Part shown: positions 1 to 11,784 of the stretch, in pieces
Numbering within the stretch: the stretch's first letter is position 1
Layout of the letters: each line of letters starts with the position of its first letter
Assembly (NCBI GenBank): GCA_033439795.1
Contig: JAUTDP010000004.1
Span: 1,364,001-1,428,000 of the forward strand
Source: Sordaria brevicollis
Taxonomy: Eukaryota > Ascomycota > Sordariomycetes > Sordariales > Sordariaceae
Direction: 5' to 3'
Length of the DNA: 64,000 nt
The notes under the pieces: model-generated
The model's database searches: none
The model's input: only the letters and a program-made list of their open reading frames with translations
Told to the model about the DNA's origin: nothing
Position numbers and translations under genes: made by a program

Positions 1-765
1 TTATTAAAGTACGTTCGTAAAAGAAAAGAATTAACGAGGATAGGGGATTCCTTATAATAAAAATTATAATTATAAAGGTAACTAAAATTCTTTATAAAAG
101 ATTCTTCCTTTAAAAGGGCGGTATATATATTTACGAACCGTTTATTTTTTCGGTTAATATTTAATAATATTTTATTTATTAGGGCGTAAAATATTTAGGG
201 AAATTTTATTATAATATTAATGTTTATAAATATTATAATAAGGATAAATATAATAAAAACTATTTTAGAGAAACGAATTACTTATTTAATGAAAATAAAT
301 TATTAATCTTTTACGCTCCGTATAGAAAGTATAAATATTACGCTTTTAAAAAGAAGGTATACCCTATTTTTAAGAAAGTTATTATAAAGGTTACCGTAGA
401 GTACGCCGAAAGGCTATATTTATTTATATATTAGAAGGACTTTAAAAGAAGTATTATATTAGAGCCGGCAACGATAATAGACAATAAGAATATCGATTTC
501 TTTAATATTCCCTTTACCGTCCGTATTATAATTATTCGTAAGAGGGAATTTAAAAGCGGAAATAAAAATTATATTTATAAACGGATTAACGGGTTTTTTA
601 TTAAATTAAAATTAATAGTTAAAGGCCTAATAAACGTATTTATAAATTCTTAGGGTTCGGGTATTCGGAGCGGTATTAATTTAATCGCCGCTACTAAATT
701 AATTATTTAAAAGGAAAAAACTCCTATTCCTATTCCGCCCGTAGGGCTAAAAAATATTCCTTTAT
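1..765 (+). pseudogene. LINE ORF1 (gag-like), C-terminal half, decayed
   Basis: ORF1 of such elements encodes an RNA-binding protein that coats the element RNA. Around 205-385 the frame keeps the spacing of tandem CCHC zinc knuckles of a LINE gag (Y-x2-x-VYx-Y...K-Y..., then YRKYG-Y-x3-KK-YPIF). The Cys (TGY) and His (CAY) codons have become TAY (Tyr), as RIP predicts. A basic, proline-rich stretch (about 540-760) follows, and the frame ends just before ORF2. Several in-frame TAA/TAG codons sit where Gln would be expected. The knuckle assignment rests on residue spacing after allowing for CA/TG decay and is not a direct match. Confidence 0.65.
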
Positions 766-779
766 AGAATAATTAATAA

Positions 780-3700
780 TCTAATTAAAAATACTTTATT
801 AAAATGTAAGGAAATTATACGAGAAAGGGAAATTATTATTCGAATAGGAGGAAATTTATAATATTATAGCGATTTAAAAGCCGGGTAAGAATTTGAATAA
901 AAATATTTATTATTTATAGGGTAATAAATATATTAGGGTAAATTATTTAAAAAAGGGGAGGGCGGTTATTTATATAAATAAGAAATAGAATTTTAGGGAT
1001 TTAAATTTTTATATCGGAAAGGATTAGGCCTTTATAACGTTTAAGAATTTAAAGGAATTATTAACCGTTTATTTAATTTATTCCCCTATTAAAATATATA
1101 GAATATTAGAATACGAATAGGGGTTTCCCCTCTTCGAATTCTTCGAAAAAAAACCCCTAATAAAATATTAAATTATAGCCGTCGGGGATTTTAATTTTTA
1201 TTATCCTAATTAGGATTTAAAGAATAGGATTAGCCTAGGAATTGAGAAATTCCTTATATAAATACGACGGTAGCGTATATAATTTATTACCCCTAAAGGG
1301 GAATTAACCCGTATAAATAATACAATATAGGAAGAGAAAAATAGGATAATTAATTATATATAAATAATATTAAAAATCGAAACCGAATATTAAGGGGCGT
1401 AATAGTACGAATAAATCGGTTTAGATTATTATTTTTAGGAAATTTAAATTTATACCGGAAAAAAAATTAAAAAAATAAAAATAAAAGAAGGTTATAATTA
1501 GAATTTAATAAATATAGAAAAAGTACAAAAAGTAGTATTATAATAAATTTCAATTTTAACGAAGATTAATACGAAGGAGGAATTGGAATTTATATTTAAT
1601 AAGTTCGATAGAGAATTTATAAATATAACGGAAGAATTTATCCTATATTAAAAAAAAAGTTAAAGGAAAAAAATAAAGTAATAAACGTTAAAATATAAAA
1701 TAACGACGAAAAATACGAAGCGGAAATAGTAGAAGTAATATAAGGAAAGGATATTTTCGAATTAAATAAAATTCGTAGAAATATCGATAAAGAAAAAAAG
1801 GATTAATATGAAAATTTAATAAACGATATAGCGAAAAGGCGTTAAAAGGGCGTTAAAGAATTTAAATAAATTTTAAACCTTTGAAAAATAGGCCTATACC
1901 CGAAGCTATTTATTAATAAACCCGCCCAAATTTTTAATTTTTAAATAATATAAAGGAATAAAAGAAATTGAAAATTATAATAATAAAGCGAATATTTTCG
2001 CCGAACGTTTCTTCCCGAAGGTAAATATCTTTATAAATTATTTATTTAATTAGACCTTTTTATTAAATATTGGCGATTCGTTATTTATTAATAAATTAAT
2101 TATTAAAGAGGATATTTAGGAGGTTTTATTTCGGATAATTCTAAATAAAATATTAAGCGTTAATTAATATTCGAATAAATTTTTAAAAATTTGTAAAGAA
2201 TTATTCCGAAAAGTTATAACCGTTTTCGTAATTACGAATTTTCGTTTTAAATATTTCCTATAGCGGTTTAAAAATACGAAAGTAATCGTTTTTAAAAAGT
2301 TAAGAAAAATTACCGTATAATAAAAATTAGCTAATGTATAGAAGTTAATTTTACTATTAAATAATATTAGGAAAATTTTTAAAACGTTTATCGTTAAAAG
2401 ATTTACCTAAGCCGCGGAAGAATTTAATTTCCTATTAGAGGGTTAAATAAATAATTGGGTAGGCTGTTCGACCGAATTTACTATCCGTATTATTATAAAT
2501 ATTATATATACGGTTTAGAAATTCGGAGCCGTTATATCGTTAATATTTTTTAATTTTAAAGGCGTATTTAATAAAATTAATTATAAGTAGCTATTATATA
2601 CTTTATAAGAAATATAATTCTTATAATAAATTTTTAAATAAGTAATAAATTTCGTTAATAGACGAAGAGGTTCCCTCTTTTTCGACGATAAAATATCCGC
2701 TCCTTATACTATAAAAATTAGAATATTTTAAGGCTCTTTCTTTTTTTTAATTCTTTTTATCCTTTTTATTATTTTATTATATTATAAGTTAATTATAATT
2801 AAGAATACAATTATAATCGGTTTCGCTAACGATATTAATATCGTCGTTGTAATAAAGATTACCGAAGAGAATTATAGAATACTTTAAACGGTATAGGAAA
2901 TTTACTTTAAATAGGTAAAGGAGAGAAATATAGAATTTAAAGCGAATAAAACGGAATTAATATATTTTACGTAAACGAAGGTATTAAAAATAGAAATTTT
3001 TTAATTTAGGGATATTATATTTCGATTAATAGAATCGATAAAATTCTTAAGCGTTTAATTAAATTATAAATTTAATTATTAAACTTACGTAAAGGTTATT
3101 AAAAAGAAAATAAAAATTTAAATAAATACGTTAATTTAATTAGCCGTAAAGATTTAAAATTATTCCTTCGTTTACGTAAGGGAGATTTATATTAAATATA
3201 TTCGAAGCGTAATTATATATAGAGCCTTAATTTTTTATTAGTTAATAGAAGTATATAATGAACCCTAAAGAATAATAATCGGATTGGTTAAATATTAGAT
3301 TAAATGTTTAAAAATCGTCGTTGGGGCGTATAAAATTACGCCGGTATAGAATTTTAAAACGGAAATTTTTTGCCCGCTATTTAATTTTTATTTTAATAAA
3401 CGGGTAAGGGTTTTCGAAAAGAAATTCGCCCGTACAGATTAAATTAAATTCGTTCGAAGAATAATAATTTAAATAATTAATTATATTTAAATAAAATAAA
3501 TAAGAGGTTAATTATTTATTAATAGATTAGAAAATAGTATTATTAAAGTTAAATAAATGGAGGAATAAATATTAACGGAGAAATTTATAGCGATTATAAC
3601 GGGACTACCCCTAATAATAAGCGTATTTATTTAACCGTTATAATCGCTAGAACTTTTAACCTTCGATTAAGAAATATAATTAAAAAATACTACGAAGAGA

Positions 3701-4232
3701 GAATAGGTATTATATTATAATTATTAATTAACGGTAGCGGTAATTAAATTAAATCGGCGGTATAAATTTATAATTATTAATTTCGACCCGAAATTTAATA
3801 ATATTATAATAAAATGGTATATAATCGATTAAAAAAAGAAGAAGCGGAAAAGAACCTAACCTTCGGAAAATAATAAAGATTATTATTTATTAACGAAAGT
3901 AAAGAATTCCCTTTTTATTTAAGCGAAAACGGAAATAATCGGCTTTAGGGCTTTCCTTTTTTAAAAGAGAATCCCCGATATTAATACCCTTATTTATTTA
4001 TACGAATTAAAATAGGAGATATTTTATTATATTATATTTAAATATTTCCGGATAGTAAATATATAATTCGTAATAATTAATTAGTTATAAACGTAGGAAT
4101 AATTTTAAATTTATTTAAACGATAGAATTAAAGCCGAAAGAATTTTATTATAAATATTTCGGTTAAGATAATTAAATAAGTACCGTTTAGTAATTAAATT
4201 AGAAAAGGAGTAGCGAAACGAATTCGCTCGCT
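780..4232 (+). pseudogene. LINE ORF2 (endonuclease, reverse transcriptase), decayed
   Basis: ORF2 encodes the enzyme for target-primed reverse transcription. The AP-endonuclease domain starts near 783 (LKILY*NV-K, then IAI*KPG near 865). GDFN is at 1184-1195, followed by YYPN, and the SDH-type motif survives as GLDYYF at 1418-1435. The RT domain follows: FKGVFNKIN at about 2554-2580 (catalytic Asp now Asn), a decayed PQGSPL motif near 2730, and the active-site box FAND at 2822-2833 (from FADD). The thumb motif VVGAYKxTP lies at 3316-3345. A C-terminal Cys/His motif (C-x-C...H-x4-C, with Cys now Tyr) is near 3985-4060. Only about 200 codons separate thumb and Cys/His motif, too few for a full RNase H. 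All stops are TAA/TAG at former Gln or Trp codons. Confidence 0.85.
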
Positions 4233-5760
4233 ATTCCTAATTTTCTTTTTTTCTTTTTCTTTTATTTTTATTTATTAATATACTAGAACGAAGACGGGGG
4301 AGGATTTCTATTTAATTAAAAATCTATCGGGCTACAAAGGCGATAATTTATTTAATTATTATTTCTTTTTACGATTAATTAAAACCTTTAATATTTTATT
4401 ATTATTAGCGAATAAACGGTTCTATTCGTCGAATTAACGAATATATTAACGTATAATATTAATTACGAATTAATATTAAGCGAATTAATTATTATTAGTA
4501 GGAACGAAATTAGTAGGACGAATAACTAGCGAATTAATTTTTATTAGGGAATTATTATAGGAAGGTATACGAATACTGCTATTATTCGGAAGAATTTTAC
4601 CGCTATTATTATAAAATAAATTACTATTGCTATTATAGGGTAAATTATTATTATTATTACGGGGGATATTATTTAAAGGAATATAATTACTAATTAAATT
4701 ATCCTTATTAGAAAAGAGGAATTTGTAATAACTTTTTTAAAAATAATCGTTAACCGATTACTTTCTATAGTGAATAAATTGTTTTAAGGTATTAATAAAA
4801 CTGTTATTAATAAAATAAGGGCGAATTATATTAGTGAATTCCTTAATAATAATACGGAAGTAGATAAAATAATCGTAGAATTCGCTATTAATCGGATTTT
4901 TATTAACGATTTTCTCTTAAAAAGTATTACGGAGATTATAAAAGCCGTAAAGCGTATCGATTATATAATATAAGACCATTAAAATATATTAAATAATTTA
5001 ATTAAATTTATTTAAAAACGAATTAGAATAAAAGATATTAATAATATAAAAAATAGTAATTTATTTAAATAATTAAGGATATAATAAATCGATTTAATAA
5101 TAACCTTTATATAAATATTATAACTTAGGATGGCCGGGAAAGCGAAAAGGGCTTTAATTAATTAGAAGGTATAAGCGAAATATAGAAAAATATAGATATA
5201 GTTTCGGGGAGGTTAATATAAAGATAAAATATAGTGGAAGGAGGATTTACCCTTTTTCCGGTATATAAAAGAATTTATTATTAATAAAGCGTTTAATAAT
5301 ACGTTCGAAATTAATTTTAATATTAGTATTAATTATATTAAATATAGGGGTTAATAAAGGAGGGTAAGAGGGAGATAAATTTTCGCCTTTATCTTCGTCG
5401 GAGGTCTTTATTATTTTATAGAGCGTTTTAGCGTATTTTTAACGGGGAGTGGCTATTTCGAATCGATTATTATTATTATTAAAGGAAGGAAAAATTTAAA
5501 AAAGCCCGGGGATAAGGGGTTTTTATATTTAAGGGAGGGAAGTCCTTATATTAATATAAACTGTAATAGAAATATAATTAATATAGGAGGAGGAAGAGGA
5601 TAAAAGGAATAAAAGAAAATTTAATAATTAGGAAGTTTAATAACGGTTAAAAGGGTAAATGGGTAGGGGAATAGAAGGCGGAAAATAATAATAAATAAAG
5701 GACGGGATAGTAAATTAGGAAAATGGAGCGGTTTAATATTTTAATATAATAGTAAATAGA
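4233..5760 (+). other. LINE 3' region of copy A, no confident gene
   Basis: These are about 1.5 kb between ORF2 and the structured 3' end. A low-complexity tract at about 4555-4660 is built of TAT/ATT triplets. It reads Tyr-rich on the plus strand, possibly from His codons (CAT/CAC to TAT/TAC), and Asn/Ser-rich on the other. A second stretch (about 4735-4970) reads as a coherent alpha-helical-looking frame that recurs in other copies, best preserved in copy D (27952-28197). The block is AT-rich and RIP-mutated like the rest. It may be the C-terminus of ORF2, an extra small ORF, or a long 3' UTR; the sequence does not decide. Confidence 0.5.
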
Positions 5761-5974
5761 AGGGATAAGACGGATATTAATCGCGTTAGCGGTGGGTGTG
5801 CACCGCAATCGTAGAACGCCGAAGAAGTGGCGCGGATAGGTCCGCGCCGGGAAATATAGCCGGAATTTTTATCCGGGGCGCTTAACGCCTACGGTTTCAT
5901 CCTACGGGGAATTGGAAATAAACCCCATACTATATTGGCGCTATAGATTTAGCTAGGGAATAAGATTCTTACTT
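5761..5974 (+). other. Structured GC-rich 3' terminus of the LINE
   Basis: The last 200 bp of the element stay GC-rich amid the AT decay and form hairpins. GCGGTG/CACCGC pairs across 5779-5796. A perfect 8-bp stem with a 4-base loop, GGCGCGGA-tagg-TCCGCGCC, is at 5829-5848. GGCG/CGCC pairs near 5877-5889. The same block ends copies C (minus, 7444-7625), E (to 18718), F (to 25827), G (minus, from 28886; stem 29010-29029), D (to 36180), J (to 46331), I (to 50858), H (to 53474), K and L (minus, from 54084 and 56585). In LINEs the 3' RNA structure is what the reverse transcriptase recognises; that role here is inferred from position and conservation. Confidence 0.7.
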
Positions 5975-7443
5975 ATTAAATAACGTTAAGAAAATCTTTA
6001 AAACGTTTATCGCTAAAAAATTTATTTAAATTATAAAAGAATTTAACTTTTTATTAAAGGGTTAAATAAATAATTAAATAGGCCGTTCGACCGAATTTAC
6101 TATTTATATTATTATAAATACTATATATACGGTTTAAAAATTCGGAACCGTTATATTATTAATACTCTTTAATTTTAAAAATATATTTAATAAAATTAAT
6201 TATAAATAATTATTAAATATTTTATAGGAAATATAATTCTTACGATAGATTTTCGAATAAATAGCGAATTTTATTAACGGACGAAGAAATTCCTTCTTTT
6301 TCAACGACGAAATATCCGCTCCCTACGCTATAAAAGCCGGAATACCTTAAGGCTCCCCCCTTTCTTTAATTCTTTTTATCTTCTTTATTATTTTATTATA
6401 TTATAAATTAACTATAATTAAAAATACAATTATAATTAATTTCGCCAATAATATTAATATTATCGCCGTAACGAAAATTACCGAAGAGAATTATAAAATA
6501 TTTTAAACGGTATAAAAAATGTACTCCGAATAAATAAAAAAAAGAAATATAGAATTCGAAACGAATAAAACGGAATTAATATATTTTATACGGACGAAAG
6601 TATTAAAAATAGAAATTCTCTAATTCGGGGATATTATATTTCGATTAATAAAATTAATAAAATTCTTAAGCGTTTAATTAAATTATAAATTTAATTATCG
6701 AATTTACGTAAAAGCTATTAAAAAAAAATAAAAATTTAAACGAATATACTAATTCGGTTAATTATAAAAATTTAGGGTTATTCCTTCATTCGTACGAAGG
6801 AAATTTATATTAAATATATTCGAAGTATAATTATATATAGAATTTTAATTTTCTATTAATTAATAGAAATATATAATAAACCCCGAAGGATAATAATCGG
6901 ATTAACCAAATATTAAATTAAATATTTAAAAATCGTCGTTAAAGCGTATAAAACTACGCCGGTACGGAATTTTAAAATAGAAATTTTTTATTTATTATTT
7001 AACCTCTATTTTAATAAACGGGTAAAGGCTTTTAAAAAGAAATTCGCCTATATAAATTAAATTAAATTCGTCCAAAGAATAATAATTTACGTAATTAATT
7101 ATACTTAAATAAAACGAATAAAAAATCGATTATTTATTAATAAACCGGAAAATAATACTATTAAAATTAAATAAATAGAAGAATAAATATTAACAGAGAA
7201 TTTTATAATAATTATAGCGGGATTACCCTTAATAACGGACGTACCCGTTTAACCGTTATAACCGTTAAAACCTTTAACCTTCGATCAAGAAATATAATTA
7301 GAAGATACTACGAAGAGAAAATAAATATTATATTATAATTATTAATTAATAATAACGATAATTAAATTAAATCGGCGGTATAAATTTATAATTATTAATT
7401 TCGATTTAAAATTGAATAATATTATAATAAGATTAAAATTCTT
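5975..7443 (+). mobile_element. LINE fragment B (ORF2 RT to pre-C-terminal part)
   Basis: This 1.47-kb plus-strand fragment matches element positions about 3360-4830. It starts inside the RT domain and stops just before the C-terminal Cys/His region. The RT active-site box reads FANN at 6441-6452, both Asp codons having mutated to Asn. Its 5' part is presumably left of copy A, which would make B the host of A. On the right it is cut by the minus-strand copy C, and no continuation of B is seen beyond C (53881 onward is unique sequence), so its 3' part has been lost or rearranged. Confidence 0.75.
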
Positions 7444-8224
7444 ATTCCCTAACTAAATTTATAGCGCTAATATAGTATGGGGTCCATCTCCGATTCCCCG
7501 TAGAATAAAACCGTAAGCGTTAAACGCCCCGGATAAAAACCCCGGCTACATTTCCCGGCGCGGACCTATCCGCGCCGCTTCTTCGGCATTCTACAATCGT
7601 AATATATATTTACCGCTAACGCAATTAATATCCGTTTTATCCCTTTTATTTACTATTACGCTAAAATATTAAACCGCTCCGCCTTTTTAATTCGTTATCC
7701 CGTTTTTTATTTACTATTATTTTCTACTTTTTATTCTTTACTTATTTACTTTTTTAACCGCTATTAAACTTCTTAACTATTAAATTTTCTTTTATTCCTT
7801 TTATCTTTTTCCTCCCCCTATTATAATTATATTTCTATTATAATTTATATTAACGTAAAGATTTCCCTCCTTTAAATATAATAATCCCTTATCCCCTAAA
7901 CCTTTTTAAATTTTTTTTTCCTTTAATAATAATAATCGATTTAAAATAATTATTTTCCGTTAAAAACGCGTTAAAACGCTCCGTAAAATAATAAAGACTT
8001 TTAACGAAAATAAGGGCGAAAATTCGTTTCTCTTTTACTTTCCTTCATTAACCCTTATATTTAATATAATTAATACCGATATTAAAATTAATTTCGAATA
8101 TATTATTAAATTTTTTATTAATAATAAATTCTTCTATATATTAAAGAAAGGGTAAATTTTCCCTTTACTACGTTTTATCCTTACGCTAATTTTTCCGAAA
8201 CTATATTTATACTCCTTTATATTA
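7444..8224 (-). mobile_element. LINE copy C, 3' part (minus strand)
   Basis: This begins with the reverse complement of the element 3' terminus (ATTCTTATTCCC, then the hairpin block) and runs into the 3' region. It is interrupted at ACTCCTTTATATTA (8211-8224) by the D insertion and resumes at 53488. The two parts together are about 1.18 kb, so C is 5'-truncated and carries no ORF1 or ORF2 sequence. A possible imperfect TSD flanks C (ATAATAAGATTA before it, ATTATAGGGTTA at about 53879); two of the three differences fit RIP. Confidence 0.8.
8211..8224. repeat. Target-site duplication of D/H, first of three copies
   Basis: ACTCCTTTATATTA occurs here, at 36181-36194 (after D, before H), and, with the last base changed to T, at 53475-53488. 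It marks the point where C was opened by D and by H. Confidence 0.8.
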
Positions 8225-8254
8225 AAATTAACCTGAAAAATAACTACGTATATT

Positions 8255-9990
8255 AATCGAAAAACGCCGATTTCTGGTCGAGGAGCGCTCTAAAACGAAA
8301 ACCGACAACGGGAATCGATTCAAAAGGGTCTTTTACATCCCTTACAATATCCCGCGACAATTATAACGACGACGATATATCGTTATTACCAATAGCGATT
8401 AATAGCGGTAACCGTAAATTCGAAAATAGCGTCCACAACCCGCTTACAAAACTCTTAATATATAATAACCTTAACGTAGCGTACGCCGCGAAGATTTTGG
8501 AAAAAACGTAGGAAGACGACGAAATTATAAAGGAATTTATCGCTAAAATGAATAAATTTTTAAATTATAATACCGTTTCCCTCAAAGATTGTAATTAAAT
8601 TCGTAAATTATTTAACGAATATATAAAAATTTTTGCGAAAAAAAATAGGGTAATGCACTTTAAGGTTAATAAAGTTAATAATAATTAAATTATTATTAAA
8701 AAAAATTTCGACGATTTAAAGAAGACAATCCTATAAGAATTATAGAAAAACGTTAAAAAAGCGCCGAAAATATAAATTAAAATTATAAAGGATATTTTTC
8801 CTAAAACCGGGTTTATTTTTTAATATATTACGATTATTACCCCCCCCCCCCCCCGAAAATACTCTCCATTAATTACGACCGTACCCTCTTTATTCGAAGT
8901 ATTATAATTAATATTTAATATTCGAAATGGACGAACGAAGAAATTAAAATTTAAATCGAAAAAATACTTCGCAATTTAAAAATCGGTACCTTTAATATCG
9001 TATAAACCGTTATAAAATTATTTACAATTAAAAATTATAAAATTATATTTAATAATATTATACGCGAATAATATTAATAATATTAAATTTAAATTAAGAA
9101 AAGTTTTAGCGAAAAAGCGTTTGTATTTTTAAATATTATTACGTTAATCGTTAAAGGGTTCCTTTAAACGAATATCGTCGAATATATAAAAATAGAAAAT
9201 ATTATTTATAAAATATAATAAATAAACTTAACCGTTTTTATTATTAAAATACGTTTATAAAAGAAGAAAATTAATAAAAATAGGGGATTTTTTATAATAG
9301 AGGTTATAATTATAAAGGTAATTAAAATTTTCTATAAAAGATTCTTCTTCTAAGAGGGCGGCGTATATATTTACGAACTATTTACTTCCTCGGCTAATAT
9401 TTAATAATATTTTATTTATTAAGGCGTAAAATATTTAAAGAAATTCTATTAGAATATTAATATTTATAAATATTATAGTAAAGATAAATATAATAGGAAT
9501 TACTTTAAAAAAGCGAATTATTCATTTAACGAAGATAAATTATTAATTTTTTACACTTTATATAAAAAGTACGGGTATTATACCTTCGAAAAAAAGGTAT
9601 ACCTTATTTTTAAAAAAACTATCGCGAAAATTACTGTAAAATACGCTAAGAAATTATACTCTTTTATATATTAAAAAGATTTTAAAAAAAGTATTATATT
9701 AAAACCGGCGGTAGTAGAGGATAATAGGGATATTAATCTCTTTAACGCCCCCTTTACCGCCCGTATTATTATTATTTATAAAAAGGAATTCAAAAGCAAA
9801 AATAAAGGCCGTACCCGTAAATAAATTAGTAAGCCCTTTATTAAACCGAAATTAATAATTAAAGGCCCGATAAATATATTTACGAATTTTTAAAACTCGG
9901 GTATTTAAAGTAGCGCTAATTTAATCGCCGTTATTAGGCCGGCTATTTAGAAAGAAAAAATTCCTATTCTTACTTTATTTATAAAATTAG
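8255..9990 (+). pseudogene. LINE ORF1 of copy D, decayed
   Basis: This gag-like ORF1 keeps its N-terminal part in unusually readable form. A frame from about 8264 runs ADFWSRSALKRKP..., then KFENSVHNPL near 8430, and an acidic/lysine-rich, coiled-coil-like stretch (EDDEIIKEFIAK near 8515, KKDFDDL near 8700). It is interrupted only by TAA/TAG at Gln positions. A run of 15 C at 8840-8854 falls in the frame (Pro codons). The zinc-knuckle segment lies near 9440-9620. The start codon cannot be fixed, because ATG is systematically lost. Confidence 0.7.
8840..8854 (+). repeat. Poly-C tract in ORF1 (15 C)
   Basis: A homopolymer of 15 C inside the ORF1 frame. The same place has 9 C in E (12352-12360), 10 in F (19460-19469), 11 in G (as G at 35243-35253), 8 in I (38729-38736) and 15 in J (41192-41206). 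It escapes RIP because it contains no CpA. Confidence 0.9.
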
Positions 9991-10019
9991 AAAATATTCC
10001 TTTATAAAATAATTAATAA

Positions 10020-11757
10020 TTTAATTAAAAATATTTTATTAAAATATAAGGAAATTATACGAAAGAGGGAAATTGCTATTCGAATAAGAGGAAATTTATA
10101 ATATTATAGCGATTTAAGAATTAAATAAAAATTTAAACGAAGATATTTATTATTTATAAAGCGGTAAATATATTAGGGTAAATTATTTAAAAAAAAGGAG
10201 GGCGATTATTTATGTAAATAAAAGATAGAATTTTAAGGATTTAAATTTCCGTATTAAAAAAGATTAAGCCTTTATAACGTTTAAGAATTTAAAGGAATTA
10301 TTAATTATTTATTCAATTTATTCCCCTATTAAAACGTATAGAATACCGGAATACGAATAAAGGTCTCCCCTCTTCGAATTCTTTAAGGAAAAACCCCTAA
10401 TAAAATATTAAATTATAACCGTTGGGGATTTTAACTTTTATTATCTTAATTAGGATTTAGAAAATAAAATTAGCTTAAAAGCCAAAAGACTCTTTATATA
10501 AATATAATAATAATATATATAGTTCGTTATTTTTAGAGAGGAATTAATTTATATAAATAATATAATATAGGAAGAGAGAAATAAAATAATCGATTATATA
10601 TAAATAATATTAAAAATCGAAACCGAATATTAGGGGGTATAATAGTGCGAATAAACCGGCTTAAATTATTATCTTTGAGAAATTTGGGTTTATACCGGAA
10701 GAAAAATTAGGAAAATAAAAATAAAAAAAAGTTATAATTAAAATTTAATAAATATAGAAAAGGTATAAAAAGTAACGTTATAATAAATTTCGGTCTTAGC
10801 GAAGATCGATACGAAAGAAGAATTAGAATTTATATTCGATAAATTCGATAGAAAATTTATAAATATAATAGAAGAATTCGTCCTATATTAGAAAAAAAAT
10901 CGAAGGAGAAGAGTGAAATAATAAACGTTAAAATATAAAATAGTAATAAAAAATACGAAGTAAAAGTAGTAAAAATAATATAAGGAAAGGATATTTTCGA
11001 ATTGGGTAAAATTTATAGAAATATCGATAAAGAAAAGAAGGATTAATGCGAAAATTTAATAAACGATATAACGAAAAAGCGTTAAAAAAGCGTTAAAAAA
11101 TTTAAATAAATTTTAAACCTTTAAAAAATAAACCCGTACCCGAAATTATTTACTAATAGACCCGCCTAAATTCTTAATTTTTAAATAATACAAAGGAATA
11201 AAAAAAATTGAAAATTATAATAATAAAGCGAATATTCTCGTCGAACGTTTTTTCCCAAAGGTAAATATCTTTACGGATTATTTATTTAATTAAACCCTTC
11301 CTTTAAATATTAATAATTTATTATTTATTAACGAATTAATTATTAAAGAGAATATTTAAGAAATTTTATTTCGGATAATTCCGAATAAAATATTAAACGT
11401 CGATTAATATTCGAATAAATTTTTGAAAATTTATAAAAAATTATTTTAGAAAATTATAACCGTTTTCGTAATTACGAATTTTCGTTTTAAATATTTTTTA
11501 TAGCGGTTTAAGAATACGAAAGTAATTATTTTTAAAAAGTTAAGAAAAACCATTATATAGTAAAAATTAACCGGCGTATAGAGGTTAATTTTATTATTAA
11601 ATAACGTTAGGAAAATCTTCGAAACGTTTATCGTTAAGAAATTTATTTAAATTGCGGAAGAATTTAATTTCTTATTAAAAGGCTAAATAAATAACCGGGT
11701 AGGCCGTTCGACTGAATTTATTATTTATATCGTTACGGATATTATATATATAATTCA
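10020..11757 (+). pseudogene. LINE ORF2 of copy D, first part, decayed
   Basis: The endonuclease domain (GDFN-type motif near 10426-10440; SDH-type region near 10660) and the start of the RT domain. The frame is cut at 11757 by copy E. It resumes at 18734-18841 and 25841-27452, where the RT box reads IANN at 26037-26048. Stops are TAA/TAG throughout. Confidence 0.8.
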
Positions 11758-11784
11758 ATTACTTTAGAACCGGAAACGCCGATT

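Larger units (their letters stand above)
1..5974 (+). mobile_element. LINE copy A, Tad1-like, RIP-mutated, 5' end outside window
   Basis: This is a non-LTR retrotransposon copy cut by the left window edge. Aligned by eye to the full-length copies F and G, it starts about 1.0 kb into the element and runs to the 3' end (TTCTTACTTA at 5965-5974). It holds the second half of ORF1, all of ORF2, the long 3' region and the structured 3' terminus. CA and TG dinucleotides are nearly absent (none in 541-600, for example), so the reading frames are full of TAA/TAG. The sequence after it (5975) resumes in the RT region of another copy (B). A is therefore probably inserted into B, but its left TSD is outside the window. 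Confidence 0.9.
8225..11757 (+). mobile_element. LINE copy D, part 1 of 4 (5' end, ORF1, endonuclease to RT)
   Basis: This is the first segment of a full-length copy split by three later insertions. The conserved 5' sequence (AACGCCGATTTCTGGTCGAG) begins near 8263. The 35 bp between the TSD and that point do not match other copies. The segment ends inside RT at the TSD of copy E (TATATATATAATTCA, 11743-11757). Parts 2-4 are at 18734-18841, 25841-28885 and 35883-36180. The pieces sum to 6984 bp, the same as undivided copies. Confidence 0.88.

Noticed and set aside
3730..3760. Possible RNase H motif (NGSG, from DGSG) downstream of RT
   Set aside because: It lies in a different frame from the C-terminal Cys/His motif. 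The 200-codon gap between the thumb and Cys/His motifs is too short for a full RNase H, so it is probably chance.
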